From Ardenticatenaceae bacterium (GTDB taxonomy: Bacteria > Chloroflexota > Anaerolineae > Promineifilales > Promineifilaceae): a stretch of DNA of 32,869 nucleotides. The notes beneath the pieces were generated by a model that made no database searches, had not been told where the DNA came from, and saw nothing but the letters and a program-made list of their open reading frames with translations. This document shows, piece after piece, positions 1 to 7,376 of the stretch. Location of the stretch: NCBI GenBank assembly GCA_030065875.1, contig JASJCR010000099.1, positions 1-32,869 on the forward strand. The letters run 5' to 3'. Both the position numbers and the translations under genes were made by a program. Each line of letters starts with the position of its first letter. The first letter of the stretch is position 1.

Positions 1-28
1 AAAATAGTCTGACTAGTCAGACTATTTT
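1..28. promoter_or_regulatory. Palindromic operator of the toxin-antitoxin operon
   Basis: Positions 1-28 are a perfect 28-bp palindrome with no spacer; the half-site is AAAATAGTCTGACT. It sits directly upstream of the ribosome binding site of the Phd/YefM-like antitoxin. Antitoxins of this family are known to bind palindromes in their own promoter and, with the toxin, repress the operon, so autoregulation is the natural reading. The window begins at base 1 of the palindrome, so any -35 element lies outside. Confidence 0.75.
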
Positions 29-45
29 ACCGTGTGGAGGTACAT

Positions 46-294
46 ATGAATTGGCAGTTGCAGGAAGCAAAAAGCAAATTTAGTCAGTTGGTCAATCAAG
101 CAATTGATGAAGGCCCCCAAATTGTCACGCGCCACGGGGAAAAGGTGGTCGTCGTTTTGTCGATCTCTGACTATGAAAAAATGGTTCAACCTCCACCTTC
201 ACTCTTAAATCTTCTGCTCAACTCTCCCCTGACCAACTCCGGTTTAATCATAGAACGAGACAAAGAAGACTTCGGGCGTGAGTCAATTTTATGA
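46..294 (+). CDS. Phd/YefM-family antitoxin
   Basis: Predicted 82-residue antitoxin of a type II toxin-antitoxin module. The N-terminus (MNWQLQEAKSKFSQLVNQA) and the following segment with RHGEKVVVVLSISDYEKM match the Phd/YefM DNA-binding fold: a short strand, a helix, then the R-x-G-x-x-x-V-V-x-V/L-S pattern. The C-terminal 30 residues (ending DFGRESIL) would be the toxin-wrapping tail. I chose the ATG at 46 because GGAGG at 36-40 lies five bases upstream; an in-frame GTG at 34 would overlap that site. The stop codon overlaps the start of the PIN toxin gene (ATGA at 291-294), typical of translational coupling. A 28-bp palindrome at 1-28 is the likely autoregulatory operator. The region is AT-rich and lacks the CGGCCG hexamer common elsewhere in the window, which fits horizontal acquisition. 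Confidence 0.88.
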   Translation: MNWQLQEAKSKFSQLVNQAIDEGPQIVTRHGEKVVVVLSISDYEKMVQPPPSLLNLLLNSPLTNSGLIIERDKEDFGRESIL

Positions 295-710
295 ATTACT
301 TGCTGGACACAAATATTATCTCCGAGTTTACCAAGTCTCAGCCCGATTATGCTGTCCAAACCTGGCTGGAAACCCATCAAAATGAAGCACTCTACTTAAG
401 CGTCATTACGATTGGCGAAATTCAGCAGGGTATTGTGCGTTTGCCACCCTCTAAAAGACAGCAGGATCTTTTGGAATGGTTAAATCAAACGATCCTCGTG
501 CTTTATGCGCCATTTATTTTGCCCATTGATCAGGAATGCATGCTTCAATGGGGAACATTAACCGGAAATTTGATCAGAAAAGGGCAAAAAATCGCGGTGA
601 TGGATGGCTTGATTGCGGCCACAGCCCTACGCCATCAACTGACGCTCGTTACGCGAAATATATCCGACTTTGTCCACACCGGATTGTCCTTAGTTAATCC
701 TTGGGATTAG
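291..710 (+). CDS. PIN-domain toxin (VapC/FitB-like ribonuclease)
   Basis: A 139-residue PIN-domain protein, the usual length for VapC/FitB toxins, which are Mg-dependent endoribonucleases that cleave tRNA or rRNA when free of antitoxin. All four acidic positions of the PIN active site are present: D6 in LLDTN, E43 in TIGEI, D105 in VMDGLIAATA and D126 in TRNISDF. The gene overlaps the antitoxin stop by four bases, so the two are almost certainly co-transcribed and co-translated. Pairing of a Phd-type antitoxin with a PIN toxin is a common combination. The RNA target cannot be inferred from sequence. No terminator is obvious just downstream. Confidence 0.9.
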   Translation: MNYLLDTNIISEFTKSQPDYAVQTWLETHQNEALYLSVITIGEIQQGIVRLPPSKRQQDLLEWLNQTILVLYAPFILPIDQECMLQWGTLTGNLIRKGQKIAVMDGLIAATALRHQLTLVTRNISDFVHTGLSLVNPWD

Positions 711-914
711 GCGAGTTTCAAAATTTTTTATGAAAAGTACCGGTTAATCTCTCTGAAAGTGTTTAAAAACACCTGAAAAGTGCTGGCTGAGCTTGTCGAA
801 AACGAGTTTTTTAACACACTCCAGGTTTTGTTAACATTTGCGATATTCCTCCACCCCCGCATTATTGAAGATTTACAAATAAATACAGATACGAACCATC
901 TTCCAACACTGGCC

Positions 915-983
915 CGTCATCCCCGCGTATGCGGGGATCCACCGGTGGCCATCCAATGGATTCCCGCTTTCGCGGGAATGACG
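915..983. repeat. Compound palindromic dispersed repeat (REP-like)
   Basis: The element begins CGTCATCCCCGCG and ends CGCGGGAATGACG, so its termini are inverted. It contains two inner hairpins, CCCCGC/GCGGGG (921-936) and TTCCCGC/GCGGGAA (961-978). This layout is that of a widespread family of intergenic palindromic repeats found in many bacterial phyla. It has no coding content. Its role could be mRNA stabilisation or termination for the convergent genes on either side; that is inference. Confidence 0.7.
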
Positions 984-1060
984 CTGTGATATGGGTTTTT
1001 ATTTTTCAAAACTCAAACCTGTGGGGCCAAAGGGCTGACCTGATGGGTAACCAACCCTTT

Positions 1061-1104
1061 AGCCGTCGGTTTTAATCGACGGGTAGCGGTTTTAATCAAC
1101 GGCT
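1061..1104. repeat. Imperfect stem-loop with duplicated 'GGTTTTAATC' core
   Basis: AGCCGT at 1061-1066 and ACGGCT at 1099-1104 form outer inverted arms. Inside, CGTCG/CGACG (1064-1068 and 1077-1081) makes a second hairpin with an eight-base loop. The phrase CGGTTTTAATC occurs twice, once per half. It lies about 70 bp past the 3' end of the site-2 protease gene. Either a dispersed repeat or a structured 3' region. Confidence 0.45.
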
Positions 1105-1171
1105 GTAGAAAATATCGCAAAATTAAGGATCATATTGAATCAAATGTCGACAGAACCTAGCAGCTCAGCAC

Positions 1172-2311
1172 TCAATTGCTGAACTGTGATCGCAGCCGAA
1201 TGTAGCGAAACACCTGCTGTCGAGAAAGAACCCCGATCAGCTGATCGTCCTCAATGACCGGCAGCTGAGCGACATTCGATTCGTCCATAATCTGCATTGC
1301 ATCGGTCAGGCAAGTCTGAGGCGTGGTGGTAATCAAATCTTCCCACGGAGTCATAATCTGCTCGGCCGGGGTTAAGGGCCACCCTTCAGCGGGGACCTGG
1401 GTGACATCGCTGACGGAAACCATGCCAAACGGCCGGGCATCTCCTTCCTCAAACCCATATCCGTCTCGCTGTACAAAGTAGTAACGCGGTCCCCCACGCA
1501 TGATCTTTTCATTGACCAGCTGGCTCACCGGCAGGCGGTTCGAAATCATCGGCCGTTCACGGGTCATGACCTGATCGACCCTTAAATCGCGCAGCTGCTC
1601 CTGCAAATTGGACTGCTGGTAGTTGGCGGCGGCGGCATTTTGCAAAAACCAGCCGATAAAGGCCAGCCAGATTCCGTTTAACACGCTGCCGTTAAATACG
1701 TTGAAGATGCCCACGGCTAGGAAACCAAACGCCACGATTTGCCCGGAAGCGGCCGCAACCCGATTGGCCAGGGTGAAATTATTGGAAAACGCCCACACCG
1801 CCGCTCGCAGCACTCGCCCACCATCAAGCGGAAAACCGGGAATCATATTAAAAAGGGCCAAAATGACGTTGATTCGCGCCAGCCAGAAAAGCGGCGCAGC
1901 CAAAAATGCCACGCTTTGGGTCACAAACCACAGCCCGCCAAAAATGCCTCCCAACAGCAGGCTGACGGCCGGTCCGGCAATGGCGATCACAAATTCTGAA
2001 CCGGCCGTCTCCGGCTGCCGCTCAATTTGGGCCACGCCGCCAAAAATAAATAGGGTGATGCTGTGAACCGGGATGCCGTAGCGCTGGGCAAAAAAAGCGT
2101 GACCCAATTCATGGGCCAGCACTGAAGCAAAAAACAGCAGGCTCGTTACCGCAGCCAGTATCCATCGCATCGCCACAGACAAACCGGGAAAATCTTCCGG
2201 CATGTAGCCCTGGGCCAATGTCCAGGTAATCAGGATAAAAACCAAAAACCAGCTGGTGTGTAATCCGATCGGAATGCCCCAGATGGTACCAAGTCGAATT
2301 TGTGTCCTCAT
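1172..2311 (-). CDS. Site-2 protease family (M50) membrane metalloprotease with CBS pair
   Basis: A 379-residue membrane zinc protease. About six hydrophobic segments occupy residues 1-225. The zinc-binding HELGH is at 67-71, and the second motif NMIPGFPLDGGR at 155-166 supplies the third ligand (D163). Residues 240-379 form two CBS motifs (beginning DLRVDQVMT and PAEQIMTPW), a typical regulatory tail of the bacterial/archaeal SpoIVFB-like S2P group; such tails can sense adenine nucleotides. Known family members cut membrane-embedded regulatory proteins; the substrate here is unknown. The start at 2311 is supported by GAGGAAG a few bases upstream. It follows the geranylgeranyl-reductase-like gene by 23 bp on the same strand, suggesting co-transcription, although an inverted repeat covers the junction (2332-2358). 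Confidence 0.92.
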   Translation of the reverse strand: MRTQIRLGTIWGIPIGLHTSWFLVFILITWTLAQGYMPEDFPGLSVAMRWILAAVTSLLFFASVLAHELGHAFFAQRYGIPVHSITLFIFGGVAQIERQPETAGSEFVIAIAGPAVSLLLGGIFGGLWFVTQSVAFLAAPLFWLARINVILALFNMIPGFPLDGGRVLRAAVWAFSNNFTLANRVAAASGQIVAFGFLAVGIFNVFNGSVLNGIWLAFIGWFLQNAAAANYQQSNLQEQLRDLRVDQVMTRERPMISNRLPVSQLVNEKIMRGGPRYYFVQRDGYGFEEGDARPFGMVSVSDVTQVPAEGWPLTPAEQIMTPWEDLITTTPQTCLTDAMQIMDESNVAQLPVIEDDQLIGVLSRQQVFRYIRLRSQFSN

Positions 2312-2331
2312 TTCTTCCTCACAATTGCATC

Positions 2332-2358
2332 AGTTCAACTTTTTGATGAAGTTGAACT
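2332..2358. terminator. Hairpin between the reductase and protease genes
   Basis: AGTTCAACTT at 2332-2341 pairs with AAGTTGAACT at 2349-2358, a 10-bp perfect stem with a seven-base loop. The reductase stop codon (2335-2337) lies in one arm. No T-tract follows on the minus strand, so it may be an attenuator or mRNA-stability element rather than a full terminator. The arm sequence resembles the terminator hairpin at 4226-4257 (both contain GAAGTT and GAACTTC). Confidence 0.5.
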
Positions 2359-3543
2359 TCTAAAAGTCGAGCTTTGCTTGGGGGCCCGGGCCGGCACGTA
2401 ATCCGGATTGGCCCACGGTGTCAAGCGAATGACCCAGCCGGCAATTCGCCACCCTAAGCGGATCAAACGCGGAAATTTTTTCAAATATGTTAGGCGGGCC
2501 AGCGCAGTGCGCACCGCAACCCCTAAAAGAATGCCGTTCGACAAAATGCGGCGGCGGTATCCACTAAAGCTAAAATCTGTGGTGGAAAACGCCCGCTCGA
2601 GCTCGGCCGCAGCGACCTTGCCATACGCCAGCGCCATGGCGATCCCTTCACCAAAAAGCGGATCGGCCCCGGCCGCATCTCCGGCTAGCAGCACGCGCGG
2701 CCGAGAAAATTTTCCTTGCCAGTGAAACCACCGAATCGGGTGACCCTTAATGGCATAGTCGTTCAGATCGCGTTCTCGTTCATCAAGAGCGTTGCGCAGC
2801 GTTTGCTTGAGGTCTGCCTTGGGCCGCTCCGGCCGGGCCCGACTGTCAAATACGCCGCGATTCATCATCAGGTTGCCGTTGACCACGCTGGGAAAATCCC
2901 AATAATATCCCTGGAGCTGCTGCGTGGTCATCGGTGAAAAATCAAACACCGCCACCCCATCCTGAATTTCCCATGATGTTTGTCGGGTTTCAGGGGTCAA
3001 CACTTCAATTAACCGGGAAACGCGGGAGTCGTCATCCCACTTAAGACGGCGGCGAACCAGGCTGCGAGAGCCATCAGCAGCCACCACGCTTTTCGCATGA
3101 TATACGGCGTGTTCGGTACGCACTTCGACAAATCCGGCCTCATCGTGCGGGATGACATCCACGACGCCTTCACCCTGCCGAACATCCACACCGTGCTTCT
3201 CAACCTGCTGCACCAGCCAGTGGTCAAACTCCGCTCGATGGACGATCCGAAATACGGGATTCCCCCAAAATGAGTAAGATTGATCTTCATAAACAAGCCG
3301 CACTTCACGCACGGGGAAATTGGTCGGTTCGATCGATAGCCCCAGATCGGCCAAAATATTTTCGCCCAGATAGGTGATCCCACCGCCACACAATTTCTCC
3401 CGGGGATGAACCGCTTTATCAACAATAATCATTCGGCCAGCCCAGCTAGGATCGCTCTGCAGCAAATGCATGGCGGTAGATGCCCCGGCCGGTCCTGATC
3501 CAATAATGAGAATATCGATGTGTTCAATTGAAGTTGGTGACAT
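2335..3543 (-). CDS. FAD-dependent geranylgeranyl reductase family oxidoreductase
   Basis: A flavoprotein of about 402 residues. The N-terminus has the Rossmann dinucleotide motif (DILIIGSGPAGAS), followed by the REKLCGGG signature typical of the geranylgeranyl reductase family, and later the second FAD-binding motif GDAAGADPLFGEGIAMAL. Family members reduce isoprenoid chains of chlorophyll, quinones or archaeal lipids, or hydroxylate aromatic compounds; the substrate cannot be assigned. No other isoprenoid or chlorophyll gene is in the window. I prefer the ATG at 3543; an in-frame TTG at 3561 would add MSNLFV but lies where a heptad repeat array begins. Neither has a convincing Shine-Dalgarno. 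It is divergent from the peroxiredoxin gene and upstream of the site-2 protease gene in a probable two-gene unit. Confidence 0.85.
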   Translation of the reverse strand: MSPTSIEHIDILIIGSGPAGASTAMHLLQSDPSWAGRMIIVDKAVHPREKLCGGGITYLGENILADLGLSIEPTNFPVREVRLVYEDQSYSFWGNPVFRIVHRAEFDHWLVQQVEKHGVDVRQGEGVVDVIPHDEAGFVEVRTEHAVYHAKSVVAADGSRSLVRRRLKWDDDSRVSRLIEVLTPETRQTSWEIQDGVAVFDFSPMTTQQLQGYYWDFPSVVNGNLMMNRGVFDSRARPERPKADLKQTLRNALDERERDLNDYAIKGHPIRWFHWQGKFSRPRVLLAGDAAGADPLFGEGIAMALAYGKVAAAELERAFSTTDFSFSGYRRRILSNGILLGVAVRTALARLTYLKKFPRLIRLGWRIAGWVIRLTPWANPDYVPARAPKQSSTFRSSTSSKS

Positions 3544-3560
3544 GACAAATAGGTTTGACA

Positions 3561-3595
3561 ATTGGTTATTGCTTATTGGCTATTGGTTGTTAGTG
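3561..3595. repeat. Heptad array, ATTGGYT family
   Basis: Five consecutive 7-mers in strict phase: ATTGGTT, ATTGCTT, ATTGGCT, ATTGGTT, GTTAGTG. It lies just upstream of the reductase gene, in the divergent intergenic region. It is the same class of short tandem heptads as the other arrays in this window. Confidence 0.75.
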
Positions 3596-3674
3596 TAGAG
3601 GGTAAATGTTAATTGCTCATTTTCATTTGATTTGTTTAGGTGTTATTTAGATGAAAAGCTTACGATACGTTTTG

Positions 3675-3707
3675 TTCGCTGATCGATCATCGATAAACAT
3701 CAGCGAA
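3675..3707. promoter_or_regulatory. Inverted repeat in the divergent promoter region
   Basis: TTCGCTGAT at 3675-3683 and ATCAGCGAA at 3699-3707 form a 9-bp perfect inverted repeat with a 15-base centre rich in further GATCGAT-type symmetry. It is located between the divergent reductase and peroxiredoxin genes, about 50 bp before the latter. It could be a regulator-binding site; no regulator is identified. Confidence 0.4.
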
Positions 3708-3759
3708 TATCAGATAACCATCAACTGATTACAAATACTTGTCAACCGAGGTACAGAAC

Positions 3760-4218
3760 ATGTTGCAAATTGGCGAAACAGCTCCAGACTTTGAGCTCAT
3801 TTCGGATGAAGGGAAATCCACTAAATTATCAGATTATCGGGGAAAACGGCTGGTCCTGTTTTTCTATCCCAAGGCGTTTACCGGTGGCTGCACTAAGCAA
3901 GCCTGCGGCATGCGCGACAATTACAGTGAATTTGAAGCCCATGGGGCAACGGTATTGGGCATCAGCCCGGATGATCCCGAGACGCTGGCCAAGTGGCGCA
4001 AAGCGGAAAATTTGCCGTTTAATCTTCTTTCAGATCCCGATCACGTGGTGGCTGATCAATATCACGCCTGGGGCGAAAAAAGCATGTACGGCAAAAAATA
4101 TATGGGAGTGATTCGCAGCCATTTTATTATCGATGCCGAAGGCAATTTTGAAGATGTTCAAATTAAAATCAGCCCGGCTAAAAGCATCGATCGGGCCTTA
4201 AAGTCAATTGTAGGATAG
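3760..4218 (+). CDS. bcp: Thioredoxin-dependent peroxiredoxin, Bcp/PrxQ type
   Basis: A 152-residue AhpC/TSA-fold peroxidase that reduces hydroperoxides with thioredoxin in the cytoplasm. The peroxidatic Cys44 lies in the P-x-x-x-T-x-x-C motif (PKAFTGGC) and the resolving Cys49 is five residues on (KQAC), the hallmark of atypical two-cysteine PrxQ/Bcp enzymes. Most relatives have TPGC; here the residue after threonine is glycine, but the proline and threonine of the consensus are kept. I chose the ATG at 3760 because GAGGT lies at 3748-3752; an upstream in-frame TTG at 3739 has no ribosome binding site. The gene is monocistronic, bounded by the divergent reductase gene and a strong 3' hairpin. 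Confidence 0.93.
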   Translation: MLQIGETAPDFELISDEGKSTKLSDYRGKRLVLFFYPKAFTGGCTKQACGMRDNYSEFEAHGATVLGISPDDPETLAKWRKAENLPFNLLSDPDHVVADQYHAWGEKSMYGKKYMGVIRSHFIIDAEGNFEDVQIKISPAKSIDRALKSIVG

Positions 4219-4225
4219 CACAAAC

Positions 4226-4264
4226 AGAAGTTCAATTTCCAAAAAAATTGAACTTCTATTTTTC
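4226..4264. terminator. Bidirectional intrinsic terminator
   Basis: AGAAGTTCAATTT (4226-4238) pairs with AAATTGAACTTCT (4245-4257), a 13-bp perfect stem with a six-base loop, followed on the plus strand by ATTTTTC. It would end the peroxiredoxin transcript. It also overlaps the last codons of the convergent PTPS-related gene, and the loop-side A-run gives a partial T-tract for the minus strand. Confidence 0.8.
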
Positions 4265-7200
4265 TAAAATCACCCACTGCTCCCCGTTTTCGAGCTGCAG
4301 GTTGGTTACCTGACCGGCTTCTTGGGCATATATTCCAATTCGCAAATTCCCATCTAATTCATCAAACAGCAGGATGGCCGGATCGGCTACAATTTCGCCC
4401 GTTACCCATTGGGTGGTGGGTAGGGTATTTTGCTGTGGTTGGGCGTCGTGCTGGGTCAACCGCTCTCCCGTCTCAGGATCAAGCAAATGGACAAAATGGG
4501 TGTAATCGGCCGGAATCTCAGTCAAAGCCTCCCAATATAAAGTGACGTGCAGTTGATTCTCCCGCCGCTCTCTCTGATATCCTCGCAGGGCGATCAAAGG
4601 ACGGCCGCTGGCATCATAAAAAACAGCCTCCTCAGCAATGAGATTGTCCGGCAGGGTGCGGACCGGGTCGTGCGGAGTCAGCTGCACGCCACCATCGTTG
4701 ATGTCAAGGGTGCCTAAACGACGCGTCAGAACGCTTTCGCCACTGCGGCGATCGTATAAAATCGCCAGCAGTCGATAGGCTTGATCATCCGGCTGCACCT
4801 GGCGCAAGTCGAGGGCCACGGCATCATCAACCCATTGACCGGCCGGCCACGAAACCGATGGACGCTGGCCATAGTAAGGTTGAATGTCAAATTGAATATT
4901 GTGGGCAAGAAGCCCCTGCTCATCAACCAAACGATACGACACGGAAAGATTGCTGCTTAACTGCTGAGCGGTCCACCACTGAACTTTGAGATCCAAAACG
5001 GCTGCATCGGGGCGACTGGTGCTCTCAACCAGCCGAACCTCGACATCTCGCTCGACCTCTCCGCCATCAAGCCCCTCCAAATCAGAGACGCGCAGAGGTG
5101 CCAAATGCAGAGAGCCGCGCTTAAATTCAGCCGGGGTTCGCGGCCGATTGCGGTCGCTCAACGTGAGCTGCGGCAAATAAAGACCGGTCGGGGCGTGATC
5201 GGGAATCGTTATCTCATAGGTGACGGGTCCACTCACCAGCGGCCGCGTGACCGTGGCCAGCGGTGGAACAAAATTATAGAAATGGGTAGCCGGAGTTGTA
5301 AGTTCAAGGGTTACATCCCGCACCTCTCCCGGCGGAACAGCAGACCAGTTCAGGGTGATTTGAACCGTTTCACCGGGGGTAATTTCGCGTTGATCGATCT
5401 CATATCCGGCCAAAACAGCCCCGTTCCCGTAAAAAATCTCTGACTGACGATGCAAAAATCCCAGTTGACCAAAATCCCAGGTCGCTGGTGCATTGGCGGC
5501 CGGTGAGGGGGGAGAAAAAATCCAGGTCATCATCACAAAAACAGCCGGTACCGCCAGCGGCAGCGGTGAAAAACCTGCTGCAAATTCCCACGGCCGAATA
5601 ACCCATATCCCATATCCGGCCAGACCCAGCAGCGTTACCAGCGACAGCAGCTCACCGACCCAGCGCACTGGCGTGCGGGTAAGCAGCAAGGTCAGCTCGT
5701 GCTCACCGGCCGGCAGGTTAGCCACAATCAAACCGGAACCGCCGGCAGGGTTGAGGTCTACCGGTTGGCCATCTATGCGGGCCGCCCAGCCAGGCCAGTA
5801 CATGGTGGGAAAAAGGATTTCAGCCTCTGTCGAATTGACAGTAACCTGCCAGGTCTGACGAGCGGTCAACATCTCTCCCGCTTCGATCTGCGCCCGGCCG
5901 CTTAACACCGCTGCTTCCCACCGCTCACCGCTTATCAACCAGCTGCTGGTAAAAGGGCGTGGATCAACGGCCGCGCTCAGATATTCAGCTCCGACGGTGG
6001 TGCCGATATTGCCGGTAAACCACTCATACTGAGCCAGCATTGTGGCTGAAATCTCATCATCGCTCAGCGGTAAATAATCAAGGTTTAAGCCGGCCAAACT
6101 CGAATAAAGCAGCAGCGGCAGCGCGATGAGGAGCAGTCCCTGGGGTAATCTTTCAAAACCGGTCAGCCGTTGGGTGGCCAGCACGCCGATGATCGGCGCC
6201 CCAAAAAATGCCTGGATCGACAAAAAGCGCCACGGAAATTGGGTAAACGGCAGCAGGGGCAGGGCATCCCACAAAAAACGGGAATACGGGGTCACCATAA
6301 AGGTTGCCAGGGCAAAAAGGATCAGCCAAATCCAGCGGGCTTTTAATGCCGATGAAGGTCGCTTAATCAACAGCAGCACTCCCCCGACCACAGTTGACAG
6401 CGCCTGAACCAATCCCATGCGAAATGAGCGGCCTTCATTTACATCTGGATCAAAAACCACGCCACCTTGCACCAAATCAAATGAGCGAAAATGATACCCG
6501 TCACCATAAGCGTAATTAAAGTAGCCTACCGTAACCTCATCCAGCCGGGTAAGCGTCTGTTCACCAATCGCCGGTATCCAAAACCAGGCTGACAGCAGCA
6601 GGCCGATCATCAACCCGGCCGTTAACCGGCTGACAAATGACCATAGAGGCGGCGGCTCTTCTTCACTTCCGCTATGTAAGAACCAGCGTCCCGCAGCATA
6701 TAAAACGATAAACGGGCTGAATATCATCGCCGAAATATTGTGGCACAAGATCAGCCCCCCGTACGCCAGCCCGATTTGCAGCATGCACTTTACAGCCGCA
6801 GCCTGCTGTCTCTCGTCTCTGGTCTCTCGTCTCTGGTCTCTCGTCTGTATCCCCTTTTCAACCGCCAAAATCACCAGCGGATAAAAAGCCATGGCCCAAA
6901 ATTCCGCAATGGAATCTCCTCGCACGTAAACGTTGACCAGATGAAAAGGAGCCAGCGTGTAAGCCGCTGAGGTCAATAAGGCGGCCGGCCGCGCACCAAA
7001 CCAGCGATACGCCAGGCGATACATGGCCACGCCGGCCACCACAAAAGCCATCAGCTGGCTTAGCTGAATTGAGTGAACAAACGAGAATCCGAGAAATTTA
7101 AAAAAGGCGGCAATATAAAACGCCAGAGAAGCATAGTAGTTGAAAAAAGGATAACCGTATCCGTAGTTGGCATCCCCCATCCAGCGCACCGGAAAGTGAC

Positions 7201-7369
7201 CATCCTGCAAAGCGGTAAACAGCTGGTGTAAACGCTGCAGTAAAAACGGACTGTCCCCGCCACCGCGTGTGTTGAGCAAGCCCCCCCCGCTCAATAAAGA
7301 CCAGGCGGCGACACATGCAATGAGCACGGCCGCCGCCAGATAAATGTCAATTCGTTTTGTTTGATTCAC
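4256..7369 (-). CDS. PTPS-related (6-pyruvoyl-tetrahydropterin synthase-related domain) polytopic membrane protein
   Basis: A large (about 1040-residue) envelope protein. Residues 15-450 carry roughly ten to twelve membrane segments with an early WMGDANYGYGYPFFNYY loop, matching the membrane domain Pfam calls PTPS_related. Despite the name it is unrelated to pterin synthesis and resembles GT-C type glycosyltransferases and YfhO-like proteins. Residues about 480-1044 are mostly extracytoplasmic beta-rich modules, interrupted by two membrane segments near 580-630. A basic, repetitive stretch QTRDQRRETRDERQQ (182-196) is encoded by a GTCTCTS heptad array and probably forms a loop between membrane helices. 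The start is uncertain: I use GTG 7369, eight bases past the upstream stop; TTG at 7390 would overlap that gene by 14 bp. It is the last gene of a four-gene operon. Role in glycan or surface-polymer assembly is inferred. Confidence 0.75.
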   Translation of the reverse strand: MNQTKRIDIYLAAAVLIACVAAWSLLSGGGLLNTRGGGDSPFLLQRLHQLFTALQDGHFPVRWMGDANYGYGYPFFNYYASLAFYIAAFFKFLGFSFVHSIQLSQLMAFVVAGVAMYRLAYRWFGARPAALLTSAAYTLAPFHLVNVYVRGDSIAEFWAMAFYPLVILAVEKGIQTRDQRRETRDERQQAAAVKCMLQIGLAYGGLILCHNISAMIFSPFIVLYAAGRWFLHSGSEEEPPPLWSFVSRLTAGLMIGLLLSAWFWIPAIGEQTLTRLDEVTVGYFNYAYGDGYHFRSFDLVQGGVVFDPDVNEGRSFRMGLVQALSTVVGGVLLLIKRPSSALKARWIWLILFALATFMVTPYSRFLWDALPLLPFTQFPWRFLSIQAFFGAPIIGVLATQRLTGFERLPQGLLLIALPLLLYSSLAGLNLDYLPLSDDEISATMLAQYEWFTGNIGTTVGAEYLSAAVDPRPFTSSWLISGERWEAAVLSGRAQIEAGEMLTARQTWQVTVNSTEAEILFPTMYWPGWAARIDGQPVDLNPAGGSGLIVANLPAGEHELTLLLTRTPVRWVGELLSLVTLLGLAGYGIWVIRPWEFAAGFSPLPLAVPAVFVMMTWIFSPPSPAANAPATWDFGQLGFLHRQSEIFYGNGAVLAGYEIDQREITPGETVQITLNWSAVPPGEVRDVTLELTTPATHFYNFVPPLATVTRPLVSGPVTYEITIPDHAPTGLYLPQLTLSDRNRPRTPAEFKRGSLHLAPLRVSDLEGLDGGEVERDVEVRLVESTSRPDAAVLDLKVQWWTAQQLSSNLSVSYRLVDEQGLLAHNIQFDIQPYYGQRPSVSWPAGQWVDDAVALDLRQVQPDDQAYRLLAILYDRRSGESVLTRRLGTLDINDGGVQLTPHDPVRTLPDNLIAEEAVFYDASGRPLIALRGYQRERRENQLHVTLYWEALTEIPADYTHFVHLLDPETGERLTQHDAQPQQNTLPTTQWVTGEIVADPAILLFDELDGNLRIGIYAQEAGQVTNLQLENGEQWVILEK
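6808..6849. repeat. In-frame heptad array, GTCTCTS family, inside a coding gene
   Basis: Six phased 7-mers: GTCTCTC, GTCTCTG, GTCTCTC, GTCTCTG, GTCTCTC, GTCTGTA. Total 42 bp, i.e. two full 21-bp codon-compatible periods, so the reading frame is kept. It encodes the charged QTRDQRRETRDERQQ segment. The same repeat family occurs outside genes at 22030-22057. Confidence 0.85.
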
Positions 7370-7376
7370 GCTCGGG

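Larger units (their letters stand above)
711..1171. other. Non-coding spacer with repeat-type hairpins
   Basis: About 460 bp between the toxin gene and the end of the site-2 protease gene. I see no credible gene; the 69-residue reading at 780-989 is a translation through a repeat. The spacer holds a repeat-like phrase at 786-800 (CTGAGCTTGTCGAAA), a compound hairpin at 915-983 and an imperfect stem-loop/direct repeat at 1061-1104, listed separately. Confidence 0.6.

Noticed and set aside
780..989. 69-residue open reading frame after the first toxin gene
   Set aside because: Its second half (HPRVCGDPP...FAGMT) is the translation of a dispersed palindromic repeat, a common false protein; no ribosome binding site.
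1623..2066. 147-residue plus-strand frame opposite the site-2 protease gene
   Set aside because: Lies wholly within a well-supported gene on the other strand and has no recognisable motif.
3739..3759. TTG start for the peroxiredoxin
   Set aside because: GAGGT lies between it and the ATG at 3760 at the proper distance for the ATG; the family's N-terminus matches the shorter form.
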